Shown here: piece after piece, positions 44,020 to 53,372 of the stretch
Numbering within the stretch: position 1 is the stretch's first letter
Layout of the letters: every line of letters begins with the position of its first letter
Source of the DNA: Basidiobolus meristosporus CBS 931.73
Lineage: Eukaryota; Basidiobolomycota; Basidiobolomycetes; Basidiobolales; Basidiobolaceae
Length of the DNA: 64,000 nucleotides
Reading direction: 5' to 3'
Assembly (NCBI GenBank): GCA_002104905.1
Contig: MCFE01000103.1
Location: 62,001-126,000, forward strand
Notes under the pieces: generated by a model
What the model was told of the DNA's origin: nothing
The model's input: only the letters and a program-made list of their open reading frames with translations
Databases searched by the model: none
Program-made: the position numbers and the translations under genes

Positions 44020-44366
44020 TGTTACAAGAGTGTTGGAGATATTAGAAGTGACTGGGAGAATAAGTGGATTATGTGGCTCTTACTCAATGATTTATTGAAT
44101 GTAAAAGTGGTATTTGTACTTTACATGGTCATGGCATAACAAACATGTCAAATAGGCTTAGAAAGGTCCCAAGAAGATGTGTGCAAAGTTTGTAGCTGCT
44201 TGGATAACTTTGAGAGTTTATATGTTGTGGGTACCAGATGTATTGGTGAAAATACAGCAATTAAATCCCAACAAGGGATTTGGTAAGTATTCTCTAAGAT
44301 TTGTAGATAATAATCTAAGTGACTATGTCAGGTGAATATTTTGGTGGAATTACAAATTTTACAACA
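44020..44366 (-). repeat. 5' LTR of L3 copia (347 bp)
   Basis: Ends are TGTTACAAGAGTG and TTTTACAACA on the + strand. It precedes the copia gag start and its primer site on the - strand. Fragments of the same LTR occur at 28130-28360 and 34558-34807. The right side continues directly into transposase sequence, so it inserted in a tnp2-like element. Confidence 0.82.
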
Positions 44367-45303
44367 GCAAGTACTACCATATATCAATCTCATCAAGAAC
44401 ATTACCTTCAAGTCCATCATGGCTAAGATGAGCTGACACATGGAGGACAGCCATGACAAGTTAGAAATACTGAGGACAGATGTACACATAGAGACACCTA
44501 TGCTGTTGGCATTAAGAAGCTAAGCTCTCCCAGTGCATGAGTTATCAGCTAAGTAATATAAGGTTGGGTTGGACACAACAAGCAACTAATTCTTATTACA
44601 AGAACTTTATCAAAGTATGCCAGGTTTCTCCTGGTTACAAGCCAGTTTCTACACCATAAGATACAGACTCTTGGTCACAAGCCAATTTCTAAACCAAGCA
44701 ATACAGAATTCACACAAACAAGACCCACAGCATGCCTATAAGTGGGACTAGAATTTGGCAGGGAGAAGGATTACATTGGACAAGTACCAAAAAGTTCTCT
44801 GTAAATATTCAGTTGGAATTTGTATTAAAGTGGCAACAACACCATATATTTGCAAGATGCATTTGTTACCAGCAATACAAGGTATAATGCAGCTTTGCAA
44901 GTATCACACTGAAAAGCCACTAAGGCAAGGTGCTAGAAGTGTATTGATTGCAGCAGGTATGTGTGAACATAGAGGTTAGTAAGTAGAAGGCCATACTTTT
45001 TTCTATTTAAACTATCTGAGGAGTAACCATGGTAATAGTGGGTAAGCAAATAAAGAGGGGTGACTCCAAAGTGGAATATATGATGGTTTAAGGGGAGGTA
45101 AAAAAAGGAAATACCATTTGTTAAATTGGAACAGTAGTGTTTTACAGAAAAAGCTGTAGGCTGCTGTACTGCCATCATACTGCTAACAGAGGGCCACAAG
45201 AAGGCACTCAAAACACTGTCAAGTTTTTTGCCATACAAGACAGTTGGAAGTATTGGCCAGTTAGGTCTGCTCAGATAAATGCAGACTGCAATAAGACCAT
45301 CAA
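44367..45303 (+). pseudogene. tnp2-like transposase carboxy-terminal part and tail
   Basis: From 44367 it parallels 34250-34430 and 28050-28110 (TACTACCATAT, CAATCTCATCAAGAA). 44755-44979 is open for 74 codons (LDKYQKVLCKYSVGI, LCKYHTEKPLRQGARS), resembling the C-terminal region of tnp2-type proteins. The tail runs to the target duplication ATCAA at 45299-45303. Confidence 0.65.
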
Positions 45304-45831
45304 TGTTATGAATAGACACAAGGCAGGAGAGTAGGGCTAGGCAAGGCAGGACCAGGAAAGGACTTAGGTGTGGATCAACAAGGCAAGGTGGATTTCCAAG
45401 GCAAGGCTGTTTATTCAAGACATGTGTTTATCAGACTGAGGAATACTTAAGGGGGGATAGAACTATATATACTTTTTGGCTATACTAATGCCAAGAGATA
45501 TTAGCAAATACTATTGGGGTTGTGGGGTGAGGCACAGCAGCAGTGCTGGGGATAATAATATAGAAGGCAAGGCATTCAGACAGGATGGGAAATGGATTGG
45601 GCCACCTGATCATGTGACTAAGTCATGTAACCTGGTATTTCCATATATGGTACTGGACTACAAAAAATACAATGGGAAGCTTCCATGGAATGTTTTGTTG
45701 TGTAACAATGGTTTGGAATGGTCAGGAACTTTCTGGATGGTGGTAGAAGGTTCCAGAAGGAATCTTTTAGAAATTGAGCTAGGAAACTGAAACTTGGCAT
45801 GGGTGCTCATGGTTGTCATGTGATCATGACA
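45304..45831 (-). repeat. 3' LTR of chromovirus
   Basis: TGTTATGAATAGACAC at the left and TGATCATGACA at the right. It contains TTTATCAGACT at 45427-45437 and a CTATATATA box near 45463-45471, as in the 5' LTR. Confidence 0.93.
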
Positions 45832-48261
45832 CTATTCTCCTCTTCCAGGCAAAGCTCTGTTTCCCTTTGGGGCAGGATGTGCAGGATATTGCTGGTGGAA
45901 CTGGGTAACTAGTTCTTGACAATTAGTGAGATAGGTAGCTGGTTCCCATGTTTGGTCACTTGGACCATAACCAATCCAGTCTACTAAGTAGTACAGCTTT
46001 GACCGGATATACTTGGAGATTAGAATCTGTTTAACTTCAAATTCTTGATGTTGGTCAACCTGGATGGCTTGGGGCTTTGCTTCTTGCCGGTTTGTCAAGG
46101 TGTTCCTACAATACTGCTCCAGGAGGGACACATGGAAAGTATCATGGATTTTCATACTTGCTGGTAACTGTAGCTGATGTATTATAGGGCTAAGCTTCTT
46201 CTTGACCTTGAAGGGACCAAGTTTCTTGAAATCCAATTTGTCACAAGGGCAGTTGGTGCTGATGTTTCTTCTGAGCAACCATACAGAATCTCCTTCATTA
46301 AGATCAGGGCTGGGATTGCATTTTAGATTGGCAAATTTCTTGTAGCTTTCCTGAGCTAAGGAGAGCTCTTCCTTGAGGGTATTCTGGATGTCCTGGATTG
46401 CTTGGGCATGTTCAGCTGCATGTGGGCTCATTGGGTTTGTTGGAATCTGGATATCAAACTGAGGGTGGAATCCATAGTTTGCATAGAATGGTGTAAAACC
46501 AGTTGCACTATGGCCTGAGTTGATGTAGGCAAACTCAGCAACAGGGAGTAGATCTACCCAATTTTCTTGCTGGTAATTGATATAGGACTGGAGGTATTGC
46601 TCTGGAATCTGGTTGATTCTCTCAGTCTGGCCATCAGATTGAGGATGGAAGGCAGTGGAGAGTTTGACTTGAACACCAAGGTATTGCATGAAGTGTTTCC
46701 AAGACTTGAACACAAACTGTGAGCCTCTATCTGACACAACATCACTGGGGACACCATGAAGGTGGAAAATATTCTTGAGGACTAACACAGCGGTTTCTTT
46801 TGCATCAGTGTTCTTACAGCAAGGGACAAAGTGGGCCATCTTGGTCAGCCAGTCAGCCACTACAAGTATAGCATTGAAGCTGCAGGACTCAGGGAGATCT
46901 GTAATGAAGTCCATAGATGTAGATCTCCATTGGTGTTCTGGGATAGGCAAGGGCTCAAGAAGTCCATAGGGCTGGTGTCTGGCTGGTTTTGCACAGTTGC
47001 AAATATCACAAGTCAGAATGTACTCTTTGATAAGAGTTATCATTCTAGGCCACCAGAAATCTCTGTTGATAGCATTCAAGGTTTTGGCAGTACCAAAGTG
47101 GCCTGCAGCCATTGAATCATACCAAGACTTAATGATGTCTAGCTGGGTGGCAAGGTCTGGGACATAGAGCTGCTGCTTGTGGTAGATGAGGTTGTTTACC
47201 AAATGCAGGTTCTGGATGCTTGGGAACTTGGGAGGGGGCCCAACTGGGGATTCCAGATATTTCTTGACAGTACTGGAAGTCATGTCAGAGGCTTGGGACT
47301 CTGATATCCTTACTAGGAATGAAGGGGTGGCAAGAATCTCAAAATGTTTCCTGCTCAGCAATGGGTGTTCCATTTGCCAACAGGCATCATCTCCCTCTTC
47401 CAGGGCATATTCCTTTTTTCTGGACAGGGCATCAGGCTTTCCTTGCTTTGCACCAGGTCTATAGGTGATAGTAAAGTCAAAGCTGGACAGGAAGACTGAC
47501 CATCTGGCTTGTCTCTGGCTTAGTACTTTGGACGTTGCAAAGTACTTGAGGTTCTTATGGTCACAGAAGATCTTGATTTTGTGTTTTGCACTGTCCAGGT
47601 AGTGTCTCCATTGCTCAAAGGCTACAATGATGGCAAGCAACTCCTTATCATAGATATCATAGTTGATCTCTGCAGGGGAAAACTTCTGATAGTAGAATGC
47701 AATGGGGTGCAACACATTGTCTTCATCACACTGGGAGAGTATGGCACCAAGGGCAAAATCAGAAGCATCAGTCTCCACTGTGAATTGCTTCTCAAGGTCA
47801 GGGTGGGCAAGCAGGGGGGCCTTCAGGAAAGATTTCTTGAGTTGGTTGAATGAGGTGGATTGCTCCTCATTCCAGGCAAAAGGTGTGCTCTTCAGGGTAA
47901 GCTTTGTCAGAGCGGTTACTATCTTGGAGTAGTTGGCTATGAACCTGCGATAGAAGTTGGCAAATCCCAGGAAGGATTGTACTTCCTTAACTGAGCTTGG
48001 AGTTTTCCAGGATTGGACTGAGTCAACTTTCTTTGGGTCCATTCTTGTTCCCTCAGGGCTGATGAGGTAACCAAGATATTCCACTTCTCTCTGGTCAAAC
48101 TCACACTTCTCTAGCTTGGCATAGAGACCAGCAGAGTCTAGTTTTCTCAATACTCTCTTGACATGTTCATCATGTTCATCTTGGCTCTTGAAGTGTATGA
48201 GAATATCATCAAGGTAGATTACCACAAACTGGTCAAGGTACTCACAGAATATGTCATTCAT
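45832..48261 (-). pseudogene. Chromovirus Pol: RT end, RNase H, integrase, chromodomain
   Basis: 809 codons open to the end of Pol. It starts within RT with the intact catalytic box VVIYLDDILIHFKS, then LGYLISPEG, FLGFANFYRRFI and RNase H (VETDASDFALGAIL). The integrase zinc head follows (HFGTAKTLNAI ... CDICNCAK), then the core with DFITDLPES, SDRGSQF and a Glu in the DGQTERINQ motif, and GPFKVKKKLSP. A C-terminal chromodomain ends it (FEVKQILISKY, YYLVDWIGYG, TWEPATYL), which places the element among chromoviruses. The stop overlaps the edge of the 3' LTR. Only the upstream stops near 48266 and 48511 separate it from the rest of pol. Confidence 0.93.
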
Positions 48262-49250
48262 GAGGTGTTAAAACACAGTAGGGGCATTGGTGAGGGCAAA
48301 TGGCATTACTTTGTACTTGAAGAGACCATATCTTGTGCAAAAGGCAGTTTTCCATTCATCACCAGGCTTGATTCTGACAAAATTGTAAGCCCCTCTCAAG
48401 TCAATCTTGGTGAAGACTTGGGCAGCAGATAGCTGATCCAACAGTGTGTTGATCAGGGGCAGGGGGTAGCAGTTCTTGACTGTGATCTTATTCAAAGCAT
48501 GGTAGTCCACTCACATTCTGAGGGTGCCATCCTTCTTCTTGACAAAGAGGATTGGGGCCCCAGCAGGTAGTTTGGAATGCGGAATAAAACCCTTCTGGAG
48601 GTTTTCTTGAATATAACCATGGAGTTCTTTCAACTCTGGCTGGGAGAGGTTATATATTGAGCCAAATGGAGGGACTTTTCCATCTTCAAGGTCAATAGGG
48701 CAGTCATAAGGCCAATGGTCAGGGAGGAGTTCTGCATTCTTCTTGTCAAACACATGGGCAAACTCTTGGTACTTGGCTGGTATATTTGCTGAGGGGGCTC
48801 CTTCAGCTGGCAAGGTATCTTGGGCTGTTGAACTGTTGGCAACAGTCTTTTCATGGTTATCAGGGTCTGGAGATTTCATGGAGTTGATTTGGTGGGATCT
48901 GGTGAATGACAGGATCCTGGATTTCCAGTCAATACTTGGATTGTGGTGCTCTGCCATGAGCTTCCAAGCACAATAGAATAGTGTGGTGAGTTGATGATGT
49001 TGAAGGCAATTCTTTCTTGGTGAGCAGTACTGGACAGCTGGAGTAAGCATGTTTTATGGGTAACGGCATCAGAGGAGAGTGATCTTCCATCAATAACATC
49101 TACTTGGACTGGGCTGGATTTCAAGGTAACAGGAATAGAGTGCTTCTGGACAAAGGCTTGGTCAATGAAACAGGATGAAGCACCGGAATCAATCAGGGCT
49201 AGGACTGGAACAGGACTGGAGTCAGGGATCTGGATTTTGACAGGCATTCT
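48262..49250 (-). pseudogene. Chromovirus protease and RT amino part, two stops
   Basis: 49247-48876 carries the protease (ALIDSGASSCFID, intact DSG). 49050-48511 carries the linker and RT entry (LPDHWPYDCPIDLE, GFIPHSKLPAGAPILFVKKK, RM). A TGA stop follows at about 48511, the frame resumes with [30 protein letters not shown] and [10 protein letters not shown], and a TAA stands just before 48261. Both stops replace single codons in an otherwise open frame, so the element looks recently inactivated. Confidence 0.88.
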
Positions 49251-49379
49251 CAGGGACTGGATAGATTTTGTGGCAAAGGAAGATTCTTAGATATGCTGGA
49301 TTTTCATGGGTGGGTCCAGTGGCCAGCCTGTCAATGCAACTGGACATTGGAGTTTCCCAACAGATCTGAATCAGGTTGA

Positions 49380-49642
49380 TTACTTGAGGACTGCATCAGC
49401 TTGAAGCTGGACTTCTTTTTGGGCAGGACTTGGCAAAGTGACCTGGTTGGCCACAGTATAGACAGAGGTTGGCTTGTTGATGTCGGGACTTTTCACTCTC
49501 TGATAGTTTCTTGTATTTGGCACTATCAATCTGCATAGGATCTTCTGGAGTGACTTGGGGAGCTGAAGGGGCTGGGACTGCAACAGGAATGTGTCTTTGA
49601 CGGTTCTTTTGCTTCTTCTAGAATAGTCTGTTATCACACTAG
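49380..49642 (-). pseudogene. Chromovirus Gag C-terminus with zinc knuckle
   Basis: Read on the - strand: a Pro/Ala-rich linker, a KYKKLSESEKSRHQQANL-type helix and a CCHC knuckle (CLYCGQPGHFAKSCPK, about 49470-49420). It is the downstream exon-like piece of gag cut off by the solo LTR at 49643. Confidence 0.85.
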
Positions 49643-50712
49643 TGTGGTGGTGTATAGGTCCAAGGGAGATATATGCCCAACACTTCTCAAGTGTTTTGTG
49701 TGTGGGGTGTTCACTGGGTGCAATAACCTCTGGCAAAAGCTTGCTAGGAATACTTGGGTTCTGTCTCTAATCTAATGTGAAGGGGAATAAAGCCACAAGC
49801 TTGTCAAGGGAAAACTATTGAGCTACAATCCCCAACTTAGTTGGCAGCTTAACATAAGTATGTGCTGGCTTCAGCGTCCTTTGAGATGACAATGTACTAG
49901 AGCTTCCAAAGTCAAAACAACTGTAAACTCCACCAGCAGGGACTTGATAAGAATGCAGCTGTGGTCAATAGTTACAAAGACAGAAATGTATCTTTGCCTG
50001 TACAAGAACAAGCTTGGGAAAGAATCAAATATAATAAAAGATACCTACTCTGAGTATTCCTCACAAGTAGTGCCTCCAAGGTCAGTTGGCTGTCAGTGCA
50101 GTTTCCTGGGAGCATCCTGTGGTCTGGGGTTGGAAGTTCAGGTAGCAGCAGGTAGCAGTGATCACACTAATCAACAAGTTGGTATATTGATAAAAGGGAT
50201 GATGATTTATTGTCAAGGGATAGCCTCCCTTATACACTTTTCTTACTGGCTAAGTGATTACTAATCATGGTGTTCCAGAAGGTTCTGGATATCAGTGGAA
50301 ATCTTAATGATATCAGAATGACCTAAGAATGTTCTAAGTAGGTACCAGAAGGTTCTAAGAGGCACAGCACATCCAACCAATCAGGAATCAGTATTTTGAA
50401 ACCTGTGTAACATAGGGATACCATATATGGTATGGAAATGGCAATGATGGTGACATGGGTTGATTATGTGTTACAGGTACTGGCGTGGGTACTTGCATAA
50501 TATAGAAGCGCTTATAGCTAGTAATCTTACATAAAGTGAGAGGTAACTTATGCAATAAGGTAAGCAGGTGTGATAGTCAACCAGCTTATGGGATAGTACT
50601 GATCAGGTAAGACAAATGGGATAAAACTAAAATTAGTGTAGTAGAGATATAGGGAAGTAGAAAATATGGGAATGAGCACATCTGTTGGTGGGTGTCACTG
50701 TCACCCCACTAC
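49643..50712. repeat. Solo L2 LTR inside chromovirus gag
   Basis: About 1070 bp. Begins TGTGGTGGTGTATAGG, ends CACCCCACTAC. Flanks ACTAG (49638-49642) and ACCAG (50713-50717) differ by one transition. The gag frame resumes correctly on both sides (AIW | ... DNRLF-like). It is homologous to 38930-39732 but about 270 bp longer; the additional internal part (about 49790-50090) is also present near 51400-51700 and 52860-53100. Confidence 0.85.
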
Positions 50713-50713
50713 A

Positions 50714-51337
50714 CCAGATTGCTTGGTGCATAGCTTCAACCAATGTATCTGGATCTGGGAGTGTGAGTAGCAGATCACATACTTCATCATTGAGGCCATC
50801 ATGGAATCGGCTAATCAAGGCTGCTTGACCCCAGGAGCTGAGGTCACTGGAGAGTTGCTGGAATTCTGAGGCATAGACTGATGCTGGTTTGTTCCCTTGT
50901 TTGAGGGTCTTGATCTTGTTGGCAGCAGTTCTGGCTTGGTCAAGGTTACCAAATGTTAGCTCCATTTCAGTGAGAAAGGCTTGGTAGTCTCTGAGTAGGG
51001 GAGAATTGGTCTCCACTAATGGGGACAACCACTTCAGAGCTGTACCAGTAAGCAGGTTGGAGATGAAGCCAACTTTGGCCTGGTCAGTGGGGTACTGGTA
51101 GGGCTGGAGTGCAAGATTGTTCTTCATCATGTTGATGAAGCCACAGAATTCATTCTGAGAGCCATTGAACTTGGTAGCAGGAGTACACTTGGGTTCTTGG
51201 TAGACTGGAACATGGCTAGTTTGCTGGACACTTTGGTTGTGGAACTGAGCAAGAGTGTTTCTGAGGTCTGCATGGTCTTGCTGCAGTTGGGTAAAGGCAG
51301 CCATGAGCTGGGCAAAGTTCAGCTCTAGGTTGGACAT
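50714..51337 (-). pseudogene. Chromovirus Gag, capsid part
   Basis: Start taken at 51337 (MSNLELNFAQLM); an in-frame ATG ten codons upstream is possible. It has a coiled-coil-like start, TKFNGSQNEFCGFINMM, VGFISNLLTGTALKWLSPLV, FLTEMELTFGNLDQ and YASEFQQLSSDLSSWGQAAL, which is the Ty3/gypsy retrotransposon Gag domain. The frame is open up to the solo LTR at 50713. Confidence 0.9.
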
Positions 51338-51367
51338 GGTAGGAGAGGAAGGCGGATGAACTTGCAA

Positions 51368-51730
51368 GGAATACTGGAATATACTAAACTAGATTGTGGG
51401 TTTGTAAAGCCACTAGTATGTCAAGAATACAACTATAGAGCCACAATCCCCAACTTAAATAAGTTAGCATCACTTCAGAAGGTACTGGTTTTGACATCCT
51501 TTGATAGAGTATTGTACTAAAGCTTCCAATACTGTAACAACTGTAAACTCCACCAGCAGGGTAATAAAGTGAATGCAGCTTTGACCAATAGTTTTACAAA
51601 GATAAAGTATCTTTGCCTTTATAGGACAAGACTAGGGAAAGATGATGGGTGATACTTATGGTGAGTATTCCTTTTACAAGTTTTCTTCAAACTTTGGGCA
51701 GAAGGCATGGATCCACAGGTAAGTCAGGAG
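51368..51730 (-). other. Chromovirus 5' untranslated leader
   Basis: No ORF. Parts (51400-51640) resemble the inner part of the long L2 LTR (CACAATCCCCAACTTA, AACTGTAAACTCCACCAGCAGG), which suggests that this leader exchanged sequence with, or carries a piece of, an L2 element. Confidence 0.55.
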
Positions 51731-51741
51731 AGTCTGATAAA
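51731..51741 (-). promoter_or_regulatory. Chromovirus self-priming site
   Basis: On the - strand TTTATCAGACT lies two bases after the 5' LTR. It is perfectly complementary over 11 bases to AGTCTGATAAA in the LTR (- strand, 51859-51849), which lies about 30 bases downstream of a TATATATAG box (51893-51885). No tRNA-like TGG start is present. Tf1/sushi-type chromoviruses are known to prime from an 11-base 5' end of their own mRNA. Confidence 0.75.
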
Positions 51742-51743
51742 AC

Positions 51744-52254
51744 TGTTATGAATAGACACAAGGCAGGAGAGTAGGGCTAGGCAAGGCAGGACCAGGAAAG
51801 GACTTAGGTGTGGATCAACAAGGCAAGGCTGTTTATTCAAGACCTGTGTTTATCAGACTGAGGAATACTTAAGGGGGGATAGAACTATATATACTTTTTG
51901 GGTATACTGATGCCAAGAGATATTAGCTAATACTAATGGGGTTGTGGGGTGAGGCACAGCAGCAGTGCTGGGGATAATAATATAGAAGGCAAGGCACTGA
52001 GACAGGATAGGGAAATGGATTGGGTCACCTGATCATGTGACTAAGTCAAGTGACCTGGTATTTCCATATATGGTACTGGACTATGAAAAATACAATGGGA
52101 ATCTTCCATGGAATGTTCCATTGTGTAACAATGCTTTGGAATGGTCAGGAACTTTCTGGAAGGTGGTAGAAGGTTCCGGAAGGAATCTCTTAGAAATTGA
52201 GCTAGGAAGCTGAAACTTGGCATGTGTGTTCATGGTTGTCATGTGATCATGACA
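51744..52254 (-). repeat. 5' LTR of chromovirus
   Basis: 511 bp, TGTTATGAATAGACAC to TGATCATGACA on the + strand. A TATATATAG promoter box lies at 51893-51885 and the predicted transcript start at 51859, followed by a 115-base R-U5 region. Target duplication ATCAA at 52255-52259. Confidence 0.93.
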
Positions 52255-52408
52255 ATCAAAGTGCCATGCAATTCCTGCCAAAAGACCATTGAAATACCAT
52301 CATGTTCTTAACTTTGCTTGGCAGTAAAACCAGCAAAGTGTGTTCACAATCCTTTCATAAGATCATGCAGAGGGTCAATAATTCCAAGTTGCTGGCATTG
52401 TGATGGCC
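52255..52408 (+). mobile_element. tnp2-element tail, right of the chromovirus
   Basis: It continues 44990-45303 across the insertion; its uninterrupted relatives are at 3549-3705 and, inverted, 28370-28585. No gene. Confidence 0.65.
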
Positions 52409-52790
52409 TCACTGCAGGATCCTGATGGCTGATCTGGATTGGATCCACCTGCAGGACCAAATCACTTGTTTCCATATGTCCTGGTCTTCAGCTGGCACTA
52501 CAAGGTCTAGCACTTCATCTGCTAGTCCTTTCAATAAATCTGTGCAATACTCTAGTGGGTTTTCTTGAGCACTGCTATTGAAGCAGTGCTGCAGCATCTT
52601 GGTGTTCATATAATTGCTCCAAAATTCCACCATAGGTATTGTGATGGTCCTCTGATTTCTGATGTTGTTGCTTTGCCTGACAGTGGAATCTCCACTCTGT
52701 CTACAATGGAGGATATAGAAGCTATAGTAGACAAATTGCCTATCTCTGCAAACTCATCATCACATGTAAGAAAAAAGTAAAGCTTTTACC
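52409..52790 (-). pseudogene. Accessory gene of tnp2-like element, C-terminal fragment (copy E)
   Basis: On the - strand: a VEFWSNYMNTKML start of the last block, then EYCTDLLKGLADEVLDLVV and AEDQDIWKQV, colinear with 42760-42950. Only the last block and a little upstream are present. It is the fifth copy of this gene in the window. Confidence 0.75.
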
Positions 52791-53110
52791 ACCAACCAGC
52801 TGTGGTGAGAATATAGTGTAATCCACCAGCTCTCTTAGTCACATTCCTGATATTCAAAACTGTCACCACAGCCACTGGTTTGTCATGGGAGAGTCACTGA
52901 GCCACAATCCCTAGCTTGATGGGCATCTTAATGGAAGTGTATGCATGATTATTACAATTTGGGAATCCCATGTGCTAGGACCTTGAAAGTCAGAATAGAT
53001 ATGAACCACCAGCTGGTTCTCAATGAGAGTGCAGCTTGCTTCAATTTTGGCAAAGACAAAGAGGCATCTCCTGTCTGCACTGCAAGCGATACAGCAAAAG
53101 AAATCCATCC
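52791..53110. repeat. L2 LTR inner fragment
   Basis: Words GAGCCACAATCCCTAGC, GGCATCTTAA and CACCAGCTGGTTCTCAATGAG follow 49820-49960 and 51420-51580 with substitutions. No gene. It is the last clear repeat before the CCH1 gene. Confidence 0.55.
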
Positions 53111-53372
53111 CCTAAGTAAAATGATTCCAGATGGTGGTAGGTTTTGCATTTACGCCTACAAATTCACATTTACTTGGTGTGTGAGCTTTGCTGTATCTTG
53201 CCCATGCTCTTGTTTTGGGGGACCAATATGTTGGTGAAAATATTTCGAGTAAATCCCACTCATGAGCACGCTCAATGCTGGTATTAGTATTTATTGACAA
53301 TGGGTTCAAAATTGAAGTGGGGGAGGGGTGATTGAAGTGTACAGTGTGGGCGGGATTGTGCATGAGTAAGGT
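53111..53372. other. Spacer between transposon block and CCH1
   Basis: No repeat family recognised with confidence and no ORF. It probably contains the 3' untranslated region of CCH1. Confidence 0.4.

Larger units (their letters stand above)
45304..52254 (-). mobile_element. Ty3/gypsy chromovirus, near complete
   Basis: 6951 bp with LTRs 45304-45831 (528 bp) and 51744-52254 (511 bp) and a perfect target duplication ATCAA (45299-45303 and 52255-52259). Internal order on the - strand: self-complementary primer site, gag with zinc knuckle, protease, RT, RNase H, integrase, chromodomain, polypurine tract (GGAAGAGGAGAATAG, just before 45831). A foreign solo LTR (49643-50712) splits gag. The left LTR has a 17-bp extra piece near 45395, with otherwise few differences from the right one. 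Confidence 0.95.

Noticed and set aside
20150-45303. Protein-coding host genes inside the tnp2-like block
   Set aside because: Every longer frame I examined corresponds to a transposase or accessory-gene piece present in at least one other copy, or to its antisense.
53225-53310. Possible L3 LTR fragment next to CCH1 (TTGGTGAAAATA, TAAATCCCA)
   Set aside because: The match to 44245-44275 is short and not extended on either side; it could be chance.
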